Made by a program: the position numbers and the translations under genes. The notes under the pieces were generated by a model. The model was not told where the DNA came from. It made no database searches and saw only the letters and a program-made list of their open reading frames with translations. From contig NC_064616.1 of assembly GCF_023898315.1 (NCBI RefSeq), positions 701,993,389-702,057,388 on the forward strand: a DNA stretch of 64,000 nucleotides, written 5' to 3'. This DNA comes from Schistocerca nitens (Eukaryota > Arthropoda > Insecta > Orthoptera > Acrididae). Shown piece by piece: positions 45,821 through 56,889 of this stretch (position 1 is the stretch's first letter; each line of letters starts with the position of its first letter).

Positions 45821-46056
45821 ATGCAATTGCTTACTCGTCTCGGTCACCTCTTGTTCGCATTGACGGCTATTTGAACAGTGGACGCTACATTTCAGATGTG
45901 TTACGACCCGTGGCTCTACCCTTCATTCGATCCCAGCAATGCAATTGCTTACTCGTCTCGGTCACCTCTTGTTCGCATTGACGGCTATTTGAACAGTGGA
46001 CGCTACATTTCAGATGTGTTACGACCCGTGGCTCTACCCTTCATTCGATCCCAGCA
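45821..46056 (+). repeat. 118 bp perfect-looking tandem duplication within Tc1
   Basis: ATGCAATTGCTTACTCGTCT starts both copies, at 45821 and 45939. No difference was noticed between them, so the duplication is recent relative to the element's other changes. Confidence 0.93.
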
Positions 46057-46207
46057 AAACCCTACATTTCAGCAGGATAATGCACGACCGCATGTTGCAG
46101 GTCCTGTACGGGCCTTTCTGGATACAGAAAATGTCCAACTACTGCATTGGCCAGCACATTCTCCAGATCTCTCACCAACTGAAAACGTCTGGTCAATCGT
46201 GGCTGAG

Positions 46208-46345
46208 CGGTCCGCTACGGTCGCAGGTTCGAATCCTGCCTCGGGCATGGATGTGTGTGATGTCCTTAGGTTAGTTAGGTTTAAGTAGTTCTAAGTTCTA
46301 TGGGGCTGATGACCTGAGATGTTAAGTCCCATAGTGCTCAGAGCC
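46208..46345 (+). repeat. tRNA-derived SINE (type A), 5' truncated
   Basis: Starts within the head just before the B box GGTTCGAATCC and ends GCTCAGAGCC. Flanked by 13 bp duplications, AATCGTGGCTGAG and AATGGTGGACGAG, at 46195-46207 and 46346-46358, now differing at two sites. Confidence 0.88.
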
Positions 46346-46958
46346 AATGGTGGACGAGCAACTGGCTCGTCACAATACGCCAGTCACTACTCTTGATGAA
46401 CTGTGGTATCGTGTTGAAGCTGTATGGGCAGCTGTACCTTAACACGCCATCTAAGCTCTGTTTTGACTCAATGCCCAGGCGTATCAAGGCCGTTATTACG
46501 GCCAGAGGTGGTTGTTCTGGATACTGATTCTTCAGGATCTACGCACCCAAGTTGCGTGAAAATGTAATCACATGTCAGTTCTAGTATAATATGTTTGTCT
46601 AATGAATACCCGCTTATCATCTGGATTCTTTCTTGGTGTAGAAATTTTAATGGACAGTAGTGTATACAGGGTGTTACAAAAAGGTACGGCCAAACTTTCA
46701 GGAAACATTCCTCACACACAAAAAAGAAAAGATTTTAAGTGGACATGTGTGCGGGAACGCTGAATTTCCATGTTAGAGCTTGTTTTAGTTTCGTCAGTAT
46801 GTACTGTACTTCCTCGATTCACTGCCAGTTGGCCCAATTGAAGGAAGGTAATATTGACTTCGGTGCTTGTGTTGACATGCGACTCATTGCTCTACAATAC
46901 TAGCATCAAGCATCAACAGGTTAGTGTTCATCACGAACGTGGTTTTGTAGTCAGTGCA

Positions 46959-48218
46959 ATGTTGACAAATGCGGAGTTGGCAGATGCCCATTTGATGTAT
47001 GGATTAGCACGGGGCAATAGCCTTGGCGCGGTACGTTTGTATCGAGATATATTTCCAGGACGAAGGTGTCCAGACAGGAAGACGTTCGAAGCAACTGATC
47101 GGCGTCTTAGGGAGCACGGACTGGGGAAGACCTAGAACGAGGAGGACACTTGCAATGGACGAGGCAATTCTTCGTGCAGTTGACGATAACCATAATGTCA
47201 GCGTCAGAGAAGTTGCTGCTGCACAAGGTAACGTTGACCACGTCACTGCATGGAGAGTGCTACTGGAGAACCTGTTGTTTCCGTACCATGTACAGCGTGT
47301 GCAGGCACTGTCAGCATCTGATTGGCCTCCACGGGTACACTTCTGCGAATGGTTCATCGAACAATGTGTCAATCCTCATTTCAGTGCAAATGTTCTCTTT
47401 ACGGATGAGGCTTCATTCCAACGTGATCAAATCGTAAATTTTCACAATCAAGATGTGTGGGCTGACGAGAATCCGCACGCAATTGTGCAATCACGTCATC
47501 AACACAGATTTTCTGTGAACGTTTGGGCAGGCATTGTTGGTGCTGTCTTGATTGGGCCCCATGTTCTTCCACCTACGCTCAATGGAACACGCTATCATGA
47601 ATTCATACGGGACACACTACCTGTGCTGCTAGAACATGTGCCTTTACAGGTACGACACAACATGTGGTTCATGCACGATGGAGCTCCTGCACATTTCAAA
47701 AAAATGGTTCAAGTGGCTCTGAGCACTATGGGACTCAACATCTTAGGTCATAAGGCCCCTAGAACTTAGAACTACTTAAACCTAACTAACCTAAGGACAT
47801 CACACACACCCATGCCCGAGGTAGGATTCGAACCTGCGACCGTAGCAGTCCCGCGGTTCCGGACTGCAGCGCCAGAACCGCTAGACCACCGCGGCCGGCT
47901 GAACATTTCAGTCGAAGTGTTCGTACGCTTCTCAACAACAGATTCGGTGACCGATGGATTGGTAGAGGCGGACCAATTCCATGGCCTCCACGCTCTCCTG
48001 ACCTCAACCCTCTTGACTTTCATTTATGGGGGCATTTGAAAGCTCTTGTCTACGCAACCCCGGTACCAAATGTAGAGACTCTTCGTGCTCGTATTGTGGA
48101 CGGCTGTGATCGAATACGCCATTCTCCAGGGCTGCATCAGCGCATCAGGGATTCCATGCGATGGAGGGTGGCTGCATGTATCCTCGCTAACGGAGGACAT
48201 TTTGAACATTTCCTGTAA
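46959..48218 (+). pseudogene. DD41D-type transposase split by a frameshift and a SINE
   Basis: ATG 46959 starts MLTNAELADAHLMYGLARGN, a DUF4817-like domain (residues ~4-55). The frame changes near 47130 and continues TLAMDEAILRAVDDN, then VLFTDEASFQRDQ and NMWFMHDGAPAH. A SINE (47699-47902) interrupts right after the second catalytic Asp block. The remaining part reads IGRGGPIPWPPRSPDLNPLD, FHLWG and ends NGGHFEHFL at 48216-48218. Ignoring the SINE, 41 residues separate the second Asp from the last. One frameshift plus the insertion inactivate it. Confidence 0.9.
47699..47902 (-). repeat. tRNA-derived SINE (type A) in the DD41D transposase
   Basis: Full-length minus-oriented copy with B box GGTTCGAATCC. 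Flanked by ACATTTCA at 47691-47698 and 47903-47910. Confidence 0.93.
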
Positions 48219-48423
48219 CAAAGTGTTTGAAGTCACGCTGGTACGTTCTGTTGCTGTGTGTTTCCATTCCATTATTAATGTGATTTTTATGAGAGGTAAT
48301 AAAATGAGCTCTAACATGGAAAGTAAGCGTTTCCGGACACATGTCCACATAACATATTTTCTTTCTTTGTGTGTGAGGAATGTTTCCTGAAAGATTGGCC
48401 GAACCTTTTTGTAACACCCTGTA

Positions 48424-48696
48424 TATCTAAGGTTATCGAACCACATAGTTCTCCACACTTACGCTGATAAACTTTAGCCGTTAGTAGTTATAAGTGAATC
48501 GATTTATTAATCTATGACAAATGCTGATTATAATATAAATGAGAAACATAAATATGTCTATGTAAACAAAATTTGTAATTAAAAATGATAAGAACTGATG
48601 TCAGCAGACACGTCACGACATAACGTGTCGATTGGAATAAGTACAAGAATTTTTGTTATTCAATCATTAGTATAGGAGTGGTGATCAATTTGCGTA
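48424..48696. other. No recognised feature
   Basis: Short AT-rich spacer. Confidence 0.4.
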
Positions 48697-48698
48697 TA

Positions 48699-49457
48699 CA
48701 GGATGTTCGTAGATCCCCGTCACAAAGTTCTCGGACTAGTAGAGTGAAGTGAGTACACAATATTTTGAATAGGAACCTATGTTCGGAAACGTACCTTTTC
48801 CGAGCTGCAGACGTTAGGAAACATGTTAGCTAGGTAGGTATACAACAGGATAGTCATGGTGGGATGGTTTCATCGGATCTGCTGATGTCATTTGATGTCT
48901 ATTCTACCTCTCTGTCCTGGTACGAGATTCATTCATGTGTCTGTGAGCGTTAGAGCAACATGGATCAATGCAGGTCTGCAGACTATACCGACATGATCCT
49001 TCTGAATGGCGAAGCTCACGGTGATGGAAGGGCTGCTCGTCGCTCTTTTGGAGATCGTTCTCCACAACGTCCGACTCCACCACATGGCCTTTTCGCCACA
49101 CTTACGCAACGACTTCGTGAAAGGGTACCCTCACCGTTAGCAGGCGTGACTGTGGTGTTCCAAGGAGACGCCGCACACCCGGACTGGAACAGGCCGTACT
49201 GCATTACGCTGAAGAGAACCCGCGACGAGTACACCAGCAATGTCTTTGGCTATTAATGAGTGGAACTGTAAAACAAATGATTACTGGGTCACACCTAATA
49301 AATTACATGTAAAAGTGGTCGCGATACCAATATATTTTCAAATGGTTGTGGCACGAAAATGGTGCGTTTCCAGACATGGGTTCCTATTTGATGTATTATC
49401 TACTAACTCCCCTCTAGAAGTCCTAGAAGCTTTTAACAGGAATTTCTGAACACCCCG
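48699..49457 (+). mobile_element. Deleted DUF4817-type element, third lineage
   Basis: Ends CAGGATGTTCGTAGATCC and the counterpart of CGGGGTGTTCAGAAATTCC are imperfect inverted repeats, flanked by TA at 48697-48698 and 49458-49459. At 759 bp it is internally deleted and keeps only the N-terminal domain of the transposase. Confidence 0.75.
48960..49256 (+). pseudogene. DUF4817-like N-terminal remnant
   Basis: ATG 48960 opens 98 codons: YTDMILLNGEAHGDGRAARR, then SPQRPTPPHGLFATLTQRLR. This matches the DUF4817 pattern (MxLxYGxAxGNxxxAxRxYxxRxPxRxxPxxxxFxxxxxRLRE) seen at the start of the DD41D-type transposases in this window. Residues after ~60 lose the family pattern because the catalytic region is deleted. 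Confidence 0.72.
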
Positions 49458-49571
49458 TACACACTGCTTGACAATTACTGAAGGTCAACTGACACTTGCT
49501 AAGGAACAACTGTCACTTGCTACGGAACAACAGACAATTGCTACGGAACACCCGCCCAATGATAGTAAGAG

Positions 49572-50315
49572 GAAATGTAGAGGACGGAACGTGTTAACTG
49601 CAGCAAGGCCTATGCACGAAAGCTTTGTGGGCATTCGACAGTTCATGCAGTTCGGTGTTTGACAACGGTTGTTAGGTCAGGTCCTGACCATATGCCAGTT
49701 AGATTCCTTTTAGAGTATGCTGATACAATAGCTCCATACTTAACTATAGTACACAACCGCTCGCTCGTCTAAAGAAGATCCGTACCTAGTGACTGGAAAG
49801 TTACGTAGGTCACACCAATACTCAAGAAATGAAATTGAAGTAATGCGCTGAATTACAGTATCATATTACTAACGTCGATTTGCAGTAGGATTTTTGGAAC
49901 ATATACTGTTTTCAGACGTTATAACTTATCTCGAAGGAAAAGATTTATTGACAAACAGTCAACACGGATTCAGAAAATTTCTTTCTTATGAAACACAACT
50001 AGCTCTTCATTCACACGAAGTACTGAGTCCTATCGACAAGGGATCTAAAATTGATACCATATTTCTAGCCTTCTGGAAGGCTTTTGCACCGTTCCTCAAA
50101 AGCGACTTTTACTCAAATTGCGTACCGACGGAGTACAGTCTCGGTTATGCGGATACATACGTGATTTCCTGTCAGAAAGGTCACACTTCGTACTGAATAA
50201 CGGAAGGAACGATGAAATGTAGAGGACGGGACGTGTCAACTGCGGCAAAGCCTATGCACGAACGCTTTGTGTGCATTCGACAGTTCATGCAGTTCGGTGT
50301 TTGACGACGGTTGTT
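49572..50315 (+). repeat. 102 bp direct repeats flanking a LINE fragment
   Basis: 49572-49673 and 50214-50315 are the same length with seven differences (about 93% identity) and no gaps. Between them lie 540 bp of LINE sequence. Confidence 0.9.
49674..50213 (+). pseudogene. LINE reverse transcriptase fragment
   Basis: LEHILFSDVITYLEGKDLLT, NSQHGFRKFLSYETQLAL, then a palm-entry block FLAFWKAFAPF (cf. FLDFSKAFDxV). This is the finger/palm entry of a Jockey/CR1-like reverse transcriptase. Neither the LINE 5' end nor its 3' UTR is present. The upstream part reads in a second frame. Confidence 0.82.
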
Positions 50316-50855
50316 CTGGAACCGATTAGTGCGACATTCCGTACGGTATGGAAACATGTCCGCAAGATATCATCGGATTCATTACGATCGTGGACAAGCA
50401 GTTGGACAGCTCAAACCCTGTCCAAGTGTCACTACAGTGGACACAGTAAAGGGTTCAAAAGGTTCATCTCGCTATTAAAAAGGGGCACTGAAGGTGGAAA
50501 TGTTATGCGAAAGTATGTCGGTTGTCGTACACCGACCACCTCACCACACGTTGATCGACACGTGACCTTAGTGGCGAAAGGAAACACACATCTCTCTCCT
50601 AGACACATCGCTGCAAACTTTGCGACAGCTACCAGTACACGTGTCTCTGCCAGAACCATTTCGCAGCGATTGAATCAGGCTGATTTGTATGCTCTGAATC
50701 CAGTTAACTGCATCCCACTTCAACACGCCGTCGTCGAGAAAGAGTTCGTTGATGTTTGGAGCATGTTGGTTGGGATCAGCAACAGTGGTAGAGACTGGTG
50801 TTCTCCGACGAATCCCACTTCTGTGTGGAAAGTAATTCTGGCCACAAGTTAGTGT

Positions 50856-51183
50856 CGAACTCTCCTCCGGAACAGGCCATGAAGGCCCAACGGTACCGAC
50901 CGGCCGCCTTGTCATCCTCAGCCCATAGGCGTCACTAGATGTGGATATGGAGGGGCATATGGTCAGCACACCGCTCTCCCGGCCATGTGTCGGTTTCCGA
51001 GACCGGAGCCGCTACTTCTCAAGTAGCTCCTCAGTTTGCCTCACGAGGGCTGAGTGCATCCCGCTTGCCAACAGCGCTCGGTAGACCGGATGGTCACCCA
51101 TCCAAGTGCTAGCCCAGCCCGACAGCGCTTAACTTCGGTGATCTGACGGGAACCGGTGTTACCACCGCGGCAAGGCCGTTGGC
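50856..51183 (-). repeat. 5S-rRNA-derived SINE (SINE3 type)
   Basis: On the minus strand the right part is clearly 5S-like: GTTCCCGTCAGATCACCGAA, GTTAAGCGCTGTCGGGC and CTAGCACTTGGATGGGTGAC. These correspond to the 5S central region with its internal promoter. A non-5S body follows to 50856. Flanked by AGTTAGTGT at 50847-50855 and 51184-51192. A 3' fragment of the same family is at 27741-27860. Confidence 0.9.
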
Positions 51184-51450
51184 AGTTAGTGTGGAGAGAG
51201 AGGGGGAAAACGTCACACCACAGAATGTTAATGAAAGTCACCGGTATGGCCTAGGCGTTACGGTGTTTGGCAAGCATTATGCACATTGGCCGAACACCGT
51301 TGCATATCTTTTCGTTAGATACCGTTGCAGCACAACAGTATTGCAGAGAGATTATTCTGGACTGTGTCTGTCTGTTTATGGGTGCGGTAGCTCCCGAATT
51401 TCTGTTTATGGACGATAGTGCCTTCCCACACATGACCGCTGAGGTAGGTT

Positions 51451-53370
51451 CTTCTTCCCCATCTGGTGAAATCTCTACCATTTTTCGTTATAAATATACT
51501 ACTCTATCTCTATTACGTATGTACTTTATTTCATGTCACCCATCGTTGCCTGTGATTATTCCTTTCCAACAACGTATGAAAGTGTTGTACGAAGCGTGTA
51601 ACTTGATGGGGAGCTGCTCGTGTTCCCATTTGCTGAAGTGTTATGACGTTGGTGGAGGAAGAGGTGCTCTTGGAAGAAGAGGAACGGAATAGAGGGAAGA
51701 ACAGGTCGGGACATCGGTTGGGAAGGAGAGACGCACGTTAGAGAATAAGGAAGAGTTGTGTGATTTTATTTATGTAGAGACACTTCGGATCGCGTATTGG
51801 ATCCTGGTTATAGACATCTAAGAATGCGCGTGAATGAACTTACGTATTGAGTGCACGACGCAACTTCATCTTAGGCTGTGCACGCAGTTTCACTGCGCGA
51901 TGTAATTATCAAACAGCCGGAAAAGGATGTACTTCTTAGAGGACATAAGTCAACACATTTTCACCGAAAACTGTGTGGATATATGTAACCAAGCTCACCT
52001 TGAAGCGTCACATTAGGTCGATAATTACTTTCTATGTTAGAGGGCTACCATTATCAAACTTGGCTTACCTGACAGTCTCCAAGATGCCCTCATTGGACCC
52101 CACACATATATCTAGAAAAATTGTCCACTTAATCTTCCACCTAATTTCCTGTGACAGTCGCGGAAGTTGCGGAGAGGAAGAGTCTAGGAATTATTGTTTT
52201 TAAGTACGAGAAATCGTTAAGGTAGCGTAAGCTACGCTGGTTTCCTCATAAAAAATAAATTATACTCTTAATTCAGATGTTTTCAATACTTGTAATTAGA
52301 TCAGCAAACCAACAAAGCCAGCCTCCTAATATGGTCACCACCTGTGATGTGATATAGCATTTTTTATCGCTGTGGGCATCTGGTGTTGCCTGAAGTACAT
52401 CACAACTGTTGAAAAAGCTGTCTCCTCCGTTCCATGTCACGTAGAGCATCAACGTACGCTTTACATGCCACGAGCGACCACGAAAAATTGGTGACAGACG
52501 CTGTCACATGGCTTAATATAATTCACTTCACTGAGTTTAATTTTCATTATTCGTCCTGGTTGTACGTAATTTAATTAATGTTACAAGCTTTGCCTGCAGC
52601 AGCGCAGAGTAGAGCCACTGAGACGACGAATATTCTGACACATAGCAGAGATATTGTGAAACTACTGCGGAATAGGAGCATAGTCAAGCTTTATGTTAAA
52701 TGTCATTCTCACATCCTGTAATGGGTAATATTCTCTCCTGCAAGAGAGGACATCGAGAAACGCAAGATTAACGAAAAATCTTTGTGCACGGAGGAAACCT
52801 AAAACATGAAATCCTTCGTCGTAATGGTTACTGCAAAGTACGTAAAGCAATTTGATATTAAACTGTGACATTAACGTTGTTTAGTAACAACTAATTAATA
52901 AACAAATAAATAGATGAATGGGTGGCCTAAGATGGCCTGACCTTTCTGAACCAACAAAGGATTTCAGAGTTTGTTTTTTGCGGTCAGTCTAGTTCGAATA
53001 ACGAAAGTGATGAGTCACTAGAGGGGAAAACGACAATGTACGAGCATACTGCGTGTGTGGATTTATGTAAAGGTTGGGTTAGAGACAATAGTGAAATTTC
53101 TACTTTAAGATGTCGTTAAAGAATATAAAGAAGCTTCTATTTTACATTTACAGCGTAATCATTTAGTAGAGAGAAATACACTACGATTTTTGTAATATTG
53201 ACAGCCCAAACTACTGCGGTTGGGAGTGTTTAGGTATCTGTCTGGGACGATCCCGACTGAACAGAACATACTATTGTAGTGACGGAAGTCATTAGAAATC
53301 TCTCCAATTTCACAAGTCCAGATAAACTCCATAAGACTGTTGTGATGTATTTACTGACTGCATTACTGCA
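51451..53370. other. No recognised feature
   Basis: Largely AT-rich. Short frames (51267-51692 tail, 51973-52203, 52662-52871) show no further domains. Confidence 0.4.
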
Positions 53371-53445
53371 TGGCTCGATGGTTACTGTTTAAGCGCTAGA
53401 CTGCAGATCCACACATCTGGGGTTCGATTTTCCGTCACTCCTATT
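53371..53445 (+). repeat. tRNA-like fragment
   Basis: GGCTCGATGGTTACTG resembles an A box and GGGGTTCGATTTTCC a B box, about 40 bases apart. No complete cloverleaf was found. It is probably a decayed SINE head rather than a tRNA gene. Confidence 0.4.
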
Positions 53446-54050
53446 GTTTTTATCTTCTTTTATCAAGTATTTCATGTCTGTTTATATGAAAATTGCTAAA
53501 TTGCACCATGGTTCTGAGTACGACTTAAAATGTACGTCCATCATAACTGGCAGCATAAGTCAGTTCAGAGGTCGAATCACTACCAAGACTAGTGAAGCAA
53601 TGTACTGTTCATACCAATCTTCATGCTTTCACTTTGAATTTGCACACTCTGTTGCTGTTTGAAATTCTTTGTTATGATCTGCCTTTGGGCAGGACTCTTG
53701 AATCACAACAGATGCTCAGAAAAGCTTCCCCCCTAAAGTTATGAAAAACACTGACAAATTAGGCCAGCCAAGAAACATTTGCTTAAGTGCTCTGAGAGCA
53801 TGAAAGAATTATCCAAGAGCCAAATTTTACTCAGCTTAGGGAAACCCACCTATTTTCTAGGTAATGGCTGTAATGGGGGTATCTCATACTACACTTAAAT
53901 GTTTCTGTAACAACATCCCCTACTGAAATCTTGATGAGATGGTACACTATTACGAAGGGTGTAGAGGCTTGTTTATGATGTGTCTTACGTGTAATCTTAA
54001 GCTTTCCCAGTGAATCACCTGTTTGGTACTGCTCTCGGGTGACCTGCCGG
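53446..54050. other. No recognised feature, possibly 3' end of the Penelope-like relic
   Basis: No motif identified. It lies downstream of the minus-strand GIY-YIG region. Confidence 0.35.
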
Positions 54051-54720
54051 GTGCAGTCACTGAAGAAACATGACATGCCTGCAGAATGAGCATTATAGCT
54101 ACGTCTCGCTCCTTCGTTCTCTTATTGCTCCCCACCACTTCCCCGTTACTTGCTTGCGTGCTGTGGCTGTTGAGAATGTTGATGGGGGCCGCAATTGCTG
54201 GATGCTGGGTAATGAACTCGGGTCACCAGTGTTTGTACCAATACCGTCAGGCGGGGAAGACGCTCTCGCGTGACGTTGTGAATTCTTGGCTGAGCACGGG
54301 GTCTCACACATTACTGAGAGTTAAGCCACTGTGTATGCCAATCACACCACCTGCCACTCGAATTTCAACAGCTTCTTTTAGTACACAGTTCCAAAACGAA
54401 GAGGTTTGTGCAAACTCTTCGGATTGTTCATATTTCATGCAGTCCCTTTTAGTTAAGCAGTGTTTTGCAGCCCCCTTTTTGTGACTTGGTTGAGTTCAGT
54501 GTGTCTCGTGTGCTGCCGCCACCTTTCTTCTACAGCGTGCATAGTGTGCCCAATGTACAACTTGCAGCATTAACATGGGATACGGTAGACACACGGTTTA
54601 TGGAGCCCCAAGTCATCTTCGTCCATACATAATAGGGCTCTTAATTTTGGAGGTGGGCAGAAAACACATTCAGTGTAATGCTGAGCCAGGATTCTGCAAA
54701 TTTTAACACGTTTTTGTTAG
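54051..54720 (-). pseudogene. Penelope-like element, GIY-YIG endonuclease relic
   Basis: Reading the minus strand from ~54700 down: CVFCPPPKLRALLCMDEDDL, GLHKPCVYRIPC and CCKLYIGHTMHAVEERWRQH. Then, in shifted frames, HTRHTELNQ, SEEFAQTSSFWNCVLKEAVE and IRVAGGVIGIHSGL. This order is that of the C-terminal GIY-YIG nuclease domain of Penelope-like retroelements: VYxIPC.CGxxYIGxT, R..EH, the TSxxWxxxxKEAxEI helix. The nuclease makes the nick used for integration. The reverse transcriptase part is not present upstream. Several frame changes; non-functional. Confidence 0.8.
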
Positions 54721-55912
54721 TTTGCTTCCTTGTCTGTTCTACCTGTTCGGTACAAATTTTCTAATTGATTTTCTTCCCGAAGAGCTAGAGGCTTTGAATA
54801 TTAAACATAGCTCAGAACTGGATGACAATGCAACATAAACTTGCTTTCTTGTCTGTCTGTTCGGTAGGGGTGTGGATGGAGGTGAAAAAGTTTGTGAACG
54901 CCTGAATCGGATGCCCTGAAGGATTAGCGTGTTGTGCAGGTAGTGTTGTAATGTATTACATTTGGTATGCATGCGGAAGGACAGTGCTGAACAGAGAGAG
55001 GGAGGAAGTGACGATGGACGGAGAGCGAGTGGTGGCCGAAGATGGATGCCATATATGTGATATACTCGTACACAGATGAAGCTGGAGGTTAAAAGCTAAT
55101 ATGTAAATAAATAGTAATTTAAATAAAAATATAATATCATGAAAATGCTTATAATACATTGAGAAATTTCACACGCACATGATTTAAATGGAGAAAAATA
55201 TGTTTAAATGAAATAAATTTTTAATATAGCACCTTTTAAATGGAAAAAAATAATTTCCCTATCCCATACAGATTCCTGACCCCCATCCATATAAGTAGTC
55301 CCGAAAATTTGGTTTTGAAATTTTTAATACCTATGATAATATTTGTAAGATTTATAACGAAAAACATGGAGCACATCCAACAGATAAAAGTTAGGAGCTT
55401 AACTATTGGTGCATCAATAATTATGTATTGAATGCACTTCACGTTTTTCATTACACATTTTACAGGTATTGTCATAGCTATTAAAAATTCACAAACACAA
55501 ATTTTCACGGCAATCTGTAGGTGTTTATGATTCTGTGTCGGGCTAGAAGGAATTGTTTTTACTTTTTAGTCGATTTATAAACGTATTACATTAAAATATA
55601 TTTTTACTGAAATAATTATTATTCGATATATTGTCGACGTCTATCAGAGATCTTCAGTTGATTTATTATTACATTCAGAATAGATTTATTATTACATTTA
55701 GCATAGGTACATGAAATTGAAGGTTGGTACTATGTGAATTACACAATGCTTTTATCCTCTTATGGTTTCTTCGCAGTCGACATCTAGGCAGTTATAGACT
55801 GCACCAATCTGCTAAGGAGTGGAACCAAACGAGGCACAACATTTTTCAATAAGCTATCCTGACATATATCCGGAGAAACCAAAGGAATCACAACCGAAGA
55901 TGGACGAATTAT
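54721..55912. other. No recognised feature; AT-rich
   Basis: Long AT-rich stretch, particularly 55060-55700, with no motif I can name. Confidence 0.4.
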
Positions 55913-55922
55913 GATTAGAGTA

Positions 55923-56124
55923 GGGCCGGCCGCTGTGGCCGAGCGGTTCTAGCCGCTTAAGTCCGGAACTGCGCTGCTGCTACGGTCGCAGTTTCGAATC
56001 CTGCCTCGGGCATGGATGTGTGTGATGTCCTTAGGTTAGTTAGGTTTAAGTAGTTTTAAGTCAAGGGGACTGATGACCTCAGATGTTAAGTTCCATAGTG
56101 CTTAGAGCCATTTGAACCATTTTT
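55923..56124 (+). repeat. tRNA-derived SINE (type A), first of three
   Basis: Distinguishing features: GCCGCTGTGGCCGAGCGG head, GTCGCAGTTTCGAATCC, and TAAGTCAAGGGG near the tail. Flanked by GATTAGAGTA at 55913-55922 and 56125-56134. Confidence 0.95.
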
Positions 56125-56889
56125 GATTAGAGTAAATGTCTTCTCGATTATGTGGCTAGCATTTTCAGGCAAGTATATAATACGGAAGCTTTCTTAAGAG
56201 ATTCAACAAGAGCGATAGCATATTTGCAGGCCGGTAGTGACAGTTATTCCTCAACTGCGTTTACTTGTACAGGTCGAAAACCTGGAATGCATGGTTAAAA
56301 ATGTATTAATTGCATTCTTAATAGAACGTGAAAGGAGAACGGTCCGAAGAATTATCAGTGTATGCGCTATCTTAAATGTTAACATTTCACTACACAAACG
56401 CAGAGCTGCCGGCCGCGGTGGTCTCGCGGTTCTAGGCGCGCAGTCCGGAACCGTGTGACTGCTACGGTCGCAGGTTCGAATCCTGCCTCGGGCATGGATG
56501 TGTGTGATGTCCTTAGGTTAGTTAGGTTTAAGTAGTTCTAAGTCAAGGGGACTGATGACCTCAGATGTTAAGTTCCATAGTGCTTAGAGCCATTTGAACC
56601 ATTTTTGATTAGAGTAAATGCCTTCTCGATTATGTGGCTAGCATTTTCAGGCAAGTATATAATACCGAAGCTTTCTTAAGAGATTCAACAAGAGCGATAG
56701 CATATTTGCAGGCCGGTAGTGACAGTTATTCCTCAACTGCGTTTACTTGTACAGGTCGAAAACCTGGAATGCATGGTTAAAAATGTATTAATTGCATTCT
56801 TAATAGAACGTGAAAGGAGAACGGTCCGAAGAATTATCAGTGTATGCGCTATCTTAAATGTTAACATTTCACTACACAAACGCAGAGCT
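56125..56889 (+). repeat. 482 bp tandem duplication bounded by SINEs
   Basis: 56125-56406 recurs at 56607-56888 with only a couple of differences (AAATGTCTTC/AAATGCCTTC; ATACGG/ATACCG). The repeat period is 482 bp and includes one SINE. Confidence 0.95.
56407..56606 (+). repeat. Hybrid SINE (type A), middle of three
   Basis: The first ~130 bases match the third SINE (GCCGCGGTGGTCTCGCGG, GTCGCAGGTTCG, GTAGTTCTAAGT). The rest matches the first SINE (CAAGGGGACTGATGACCTCA and GTTCCATAGTGCTTAGAGCC). The switch lies between 56538 and 56544. Confidence 0.92.

Larger units (their letters stand above)
45218..46527 (+). pseudogene. Tc1 transposase with frameshift, duplication and SINE insertion
   Basis: The original start MPRVRRRNAYHHV (ATG 45218) loses frame after about 13 codons, where CACGTTCCGAC lacks one T. 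The main frame then runs FDKGRIVAYRDCGLSYRDIA, HTH, and FSDESRF up to RSQQ at ~45937. A 118 bp segment (45821-45938) is repeated at 45939-46056, shifting frame by one. FQQDNARPH follows the repeat, and SPDLSPTENVW has Thr for Ile beside the Glu. A SINE at 46208-46345 cuts the C-terminus. Not functional. Confidence 0.92.
44997..46662 (+). mobile_element. Tc1-like transposon, sister of 14853-16264, broken
   Basis: Ends CACTACCGGCCATTAAAA and the counterpart of CACTACTGTCCATTAAAA, flanked by TA at 44995-44996 and 46663-46664. The extra length comes from a 118 bp tandem duplication and a SINE. The next element begins two bases after its right TA. Confidence 0.95.
46667..48421 (+). mobile_element. 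DUF4817/DD41D-type element, second lineage
   Basis: Inverted repeats of about 120 bp (46667-~46788 and ~48300-48421) begin CAGGGTGTTACAAAAAGGT on both sides, with TA flanks at 46665-46666 and 48422-48423. It lies immediately next to the Tc1 end at 46662. Confidence 0.93.
49490..51450 (+). pseudogene. Old Tc1-like transposase relic with two retroposon insertions
   Basis: Readable blocks in order: LKRGTEGGNVMRKYVG (~50475-50520), HVDRHVTLVAKGNTHLSPRH, STRVSARTISQRLNQADLYA (helix-turn-helix), FSDESHFCVESNSGHKLV in another frame (~50800-50850). After the 5S SINE come NVTPQNVNESHRYG (~51205-51245) and FLFMDDSAFPHMTAEV (~51405-51450; cf. FMHDNARPHxA). The Glu block is not visible. A LINE fragment lies at 49674-50213 and a 5S-derived SINE at 50856-51183. 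Several frame changes; not functional. The element's termini were not found. Confidence 0.75.
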
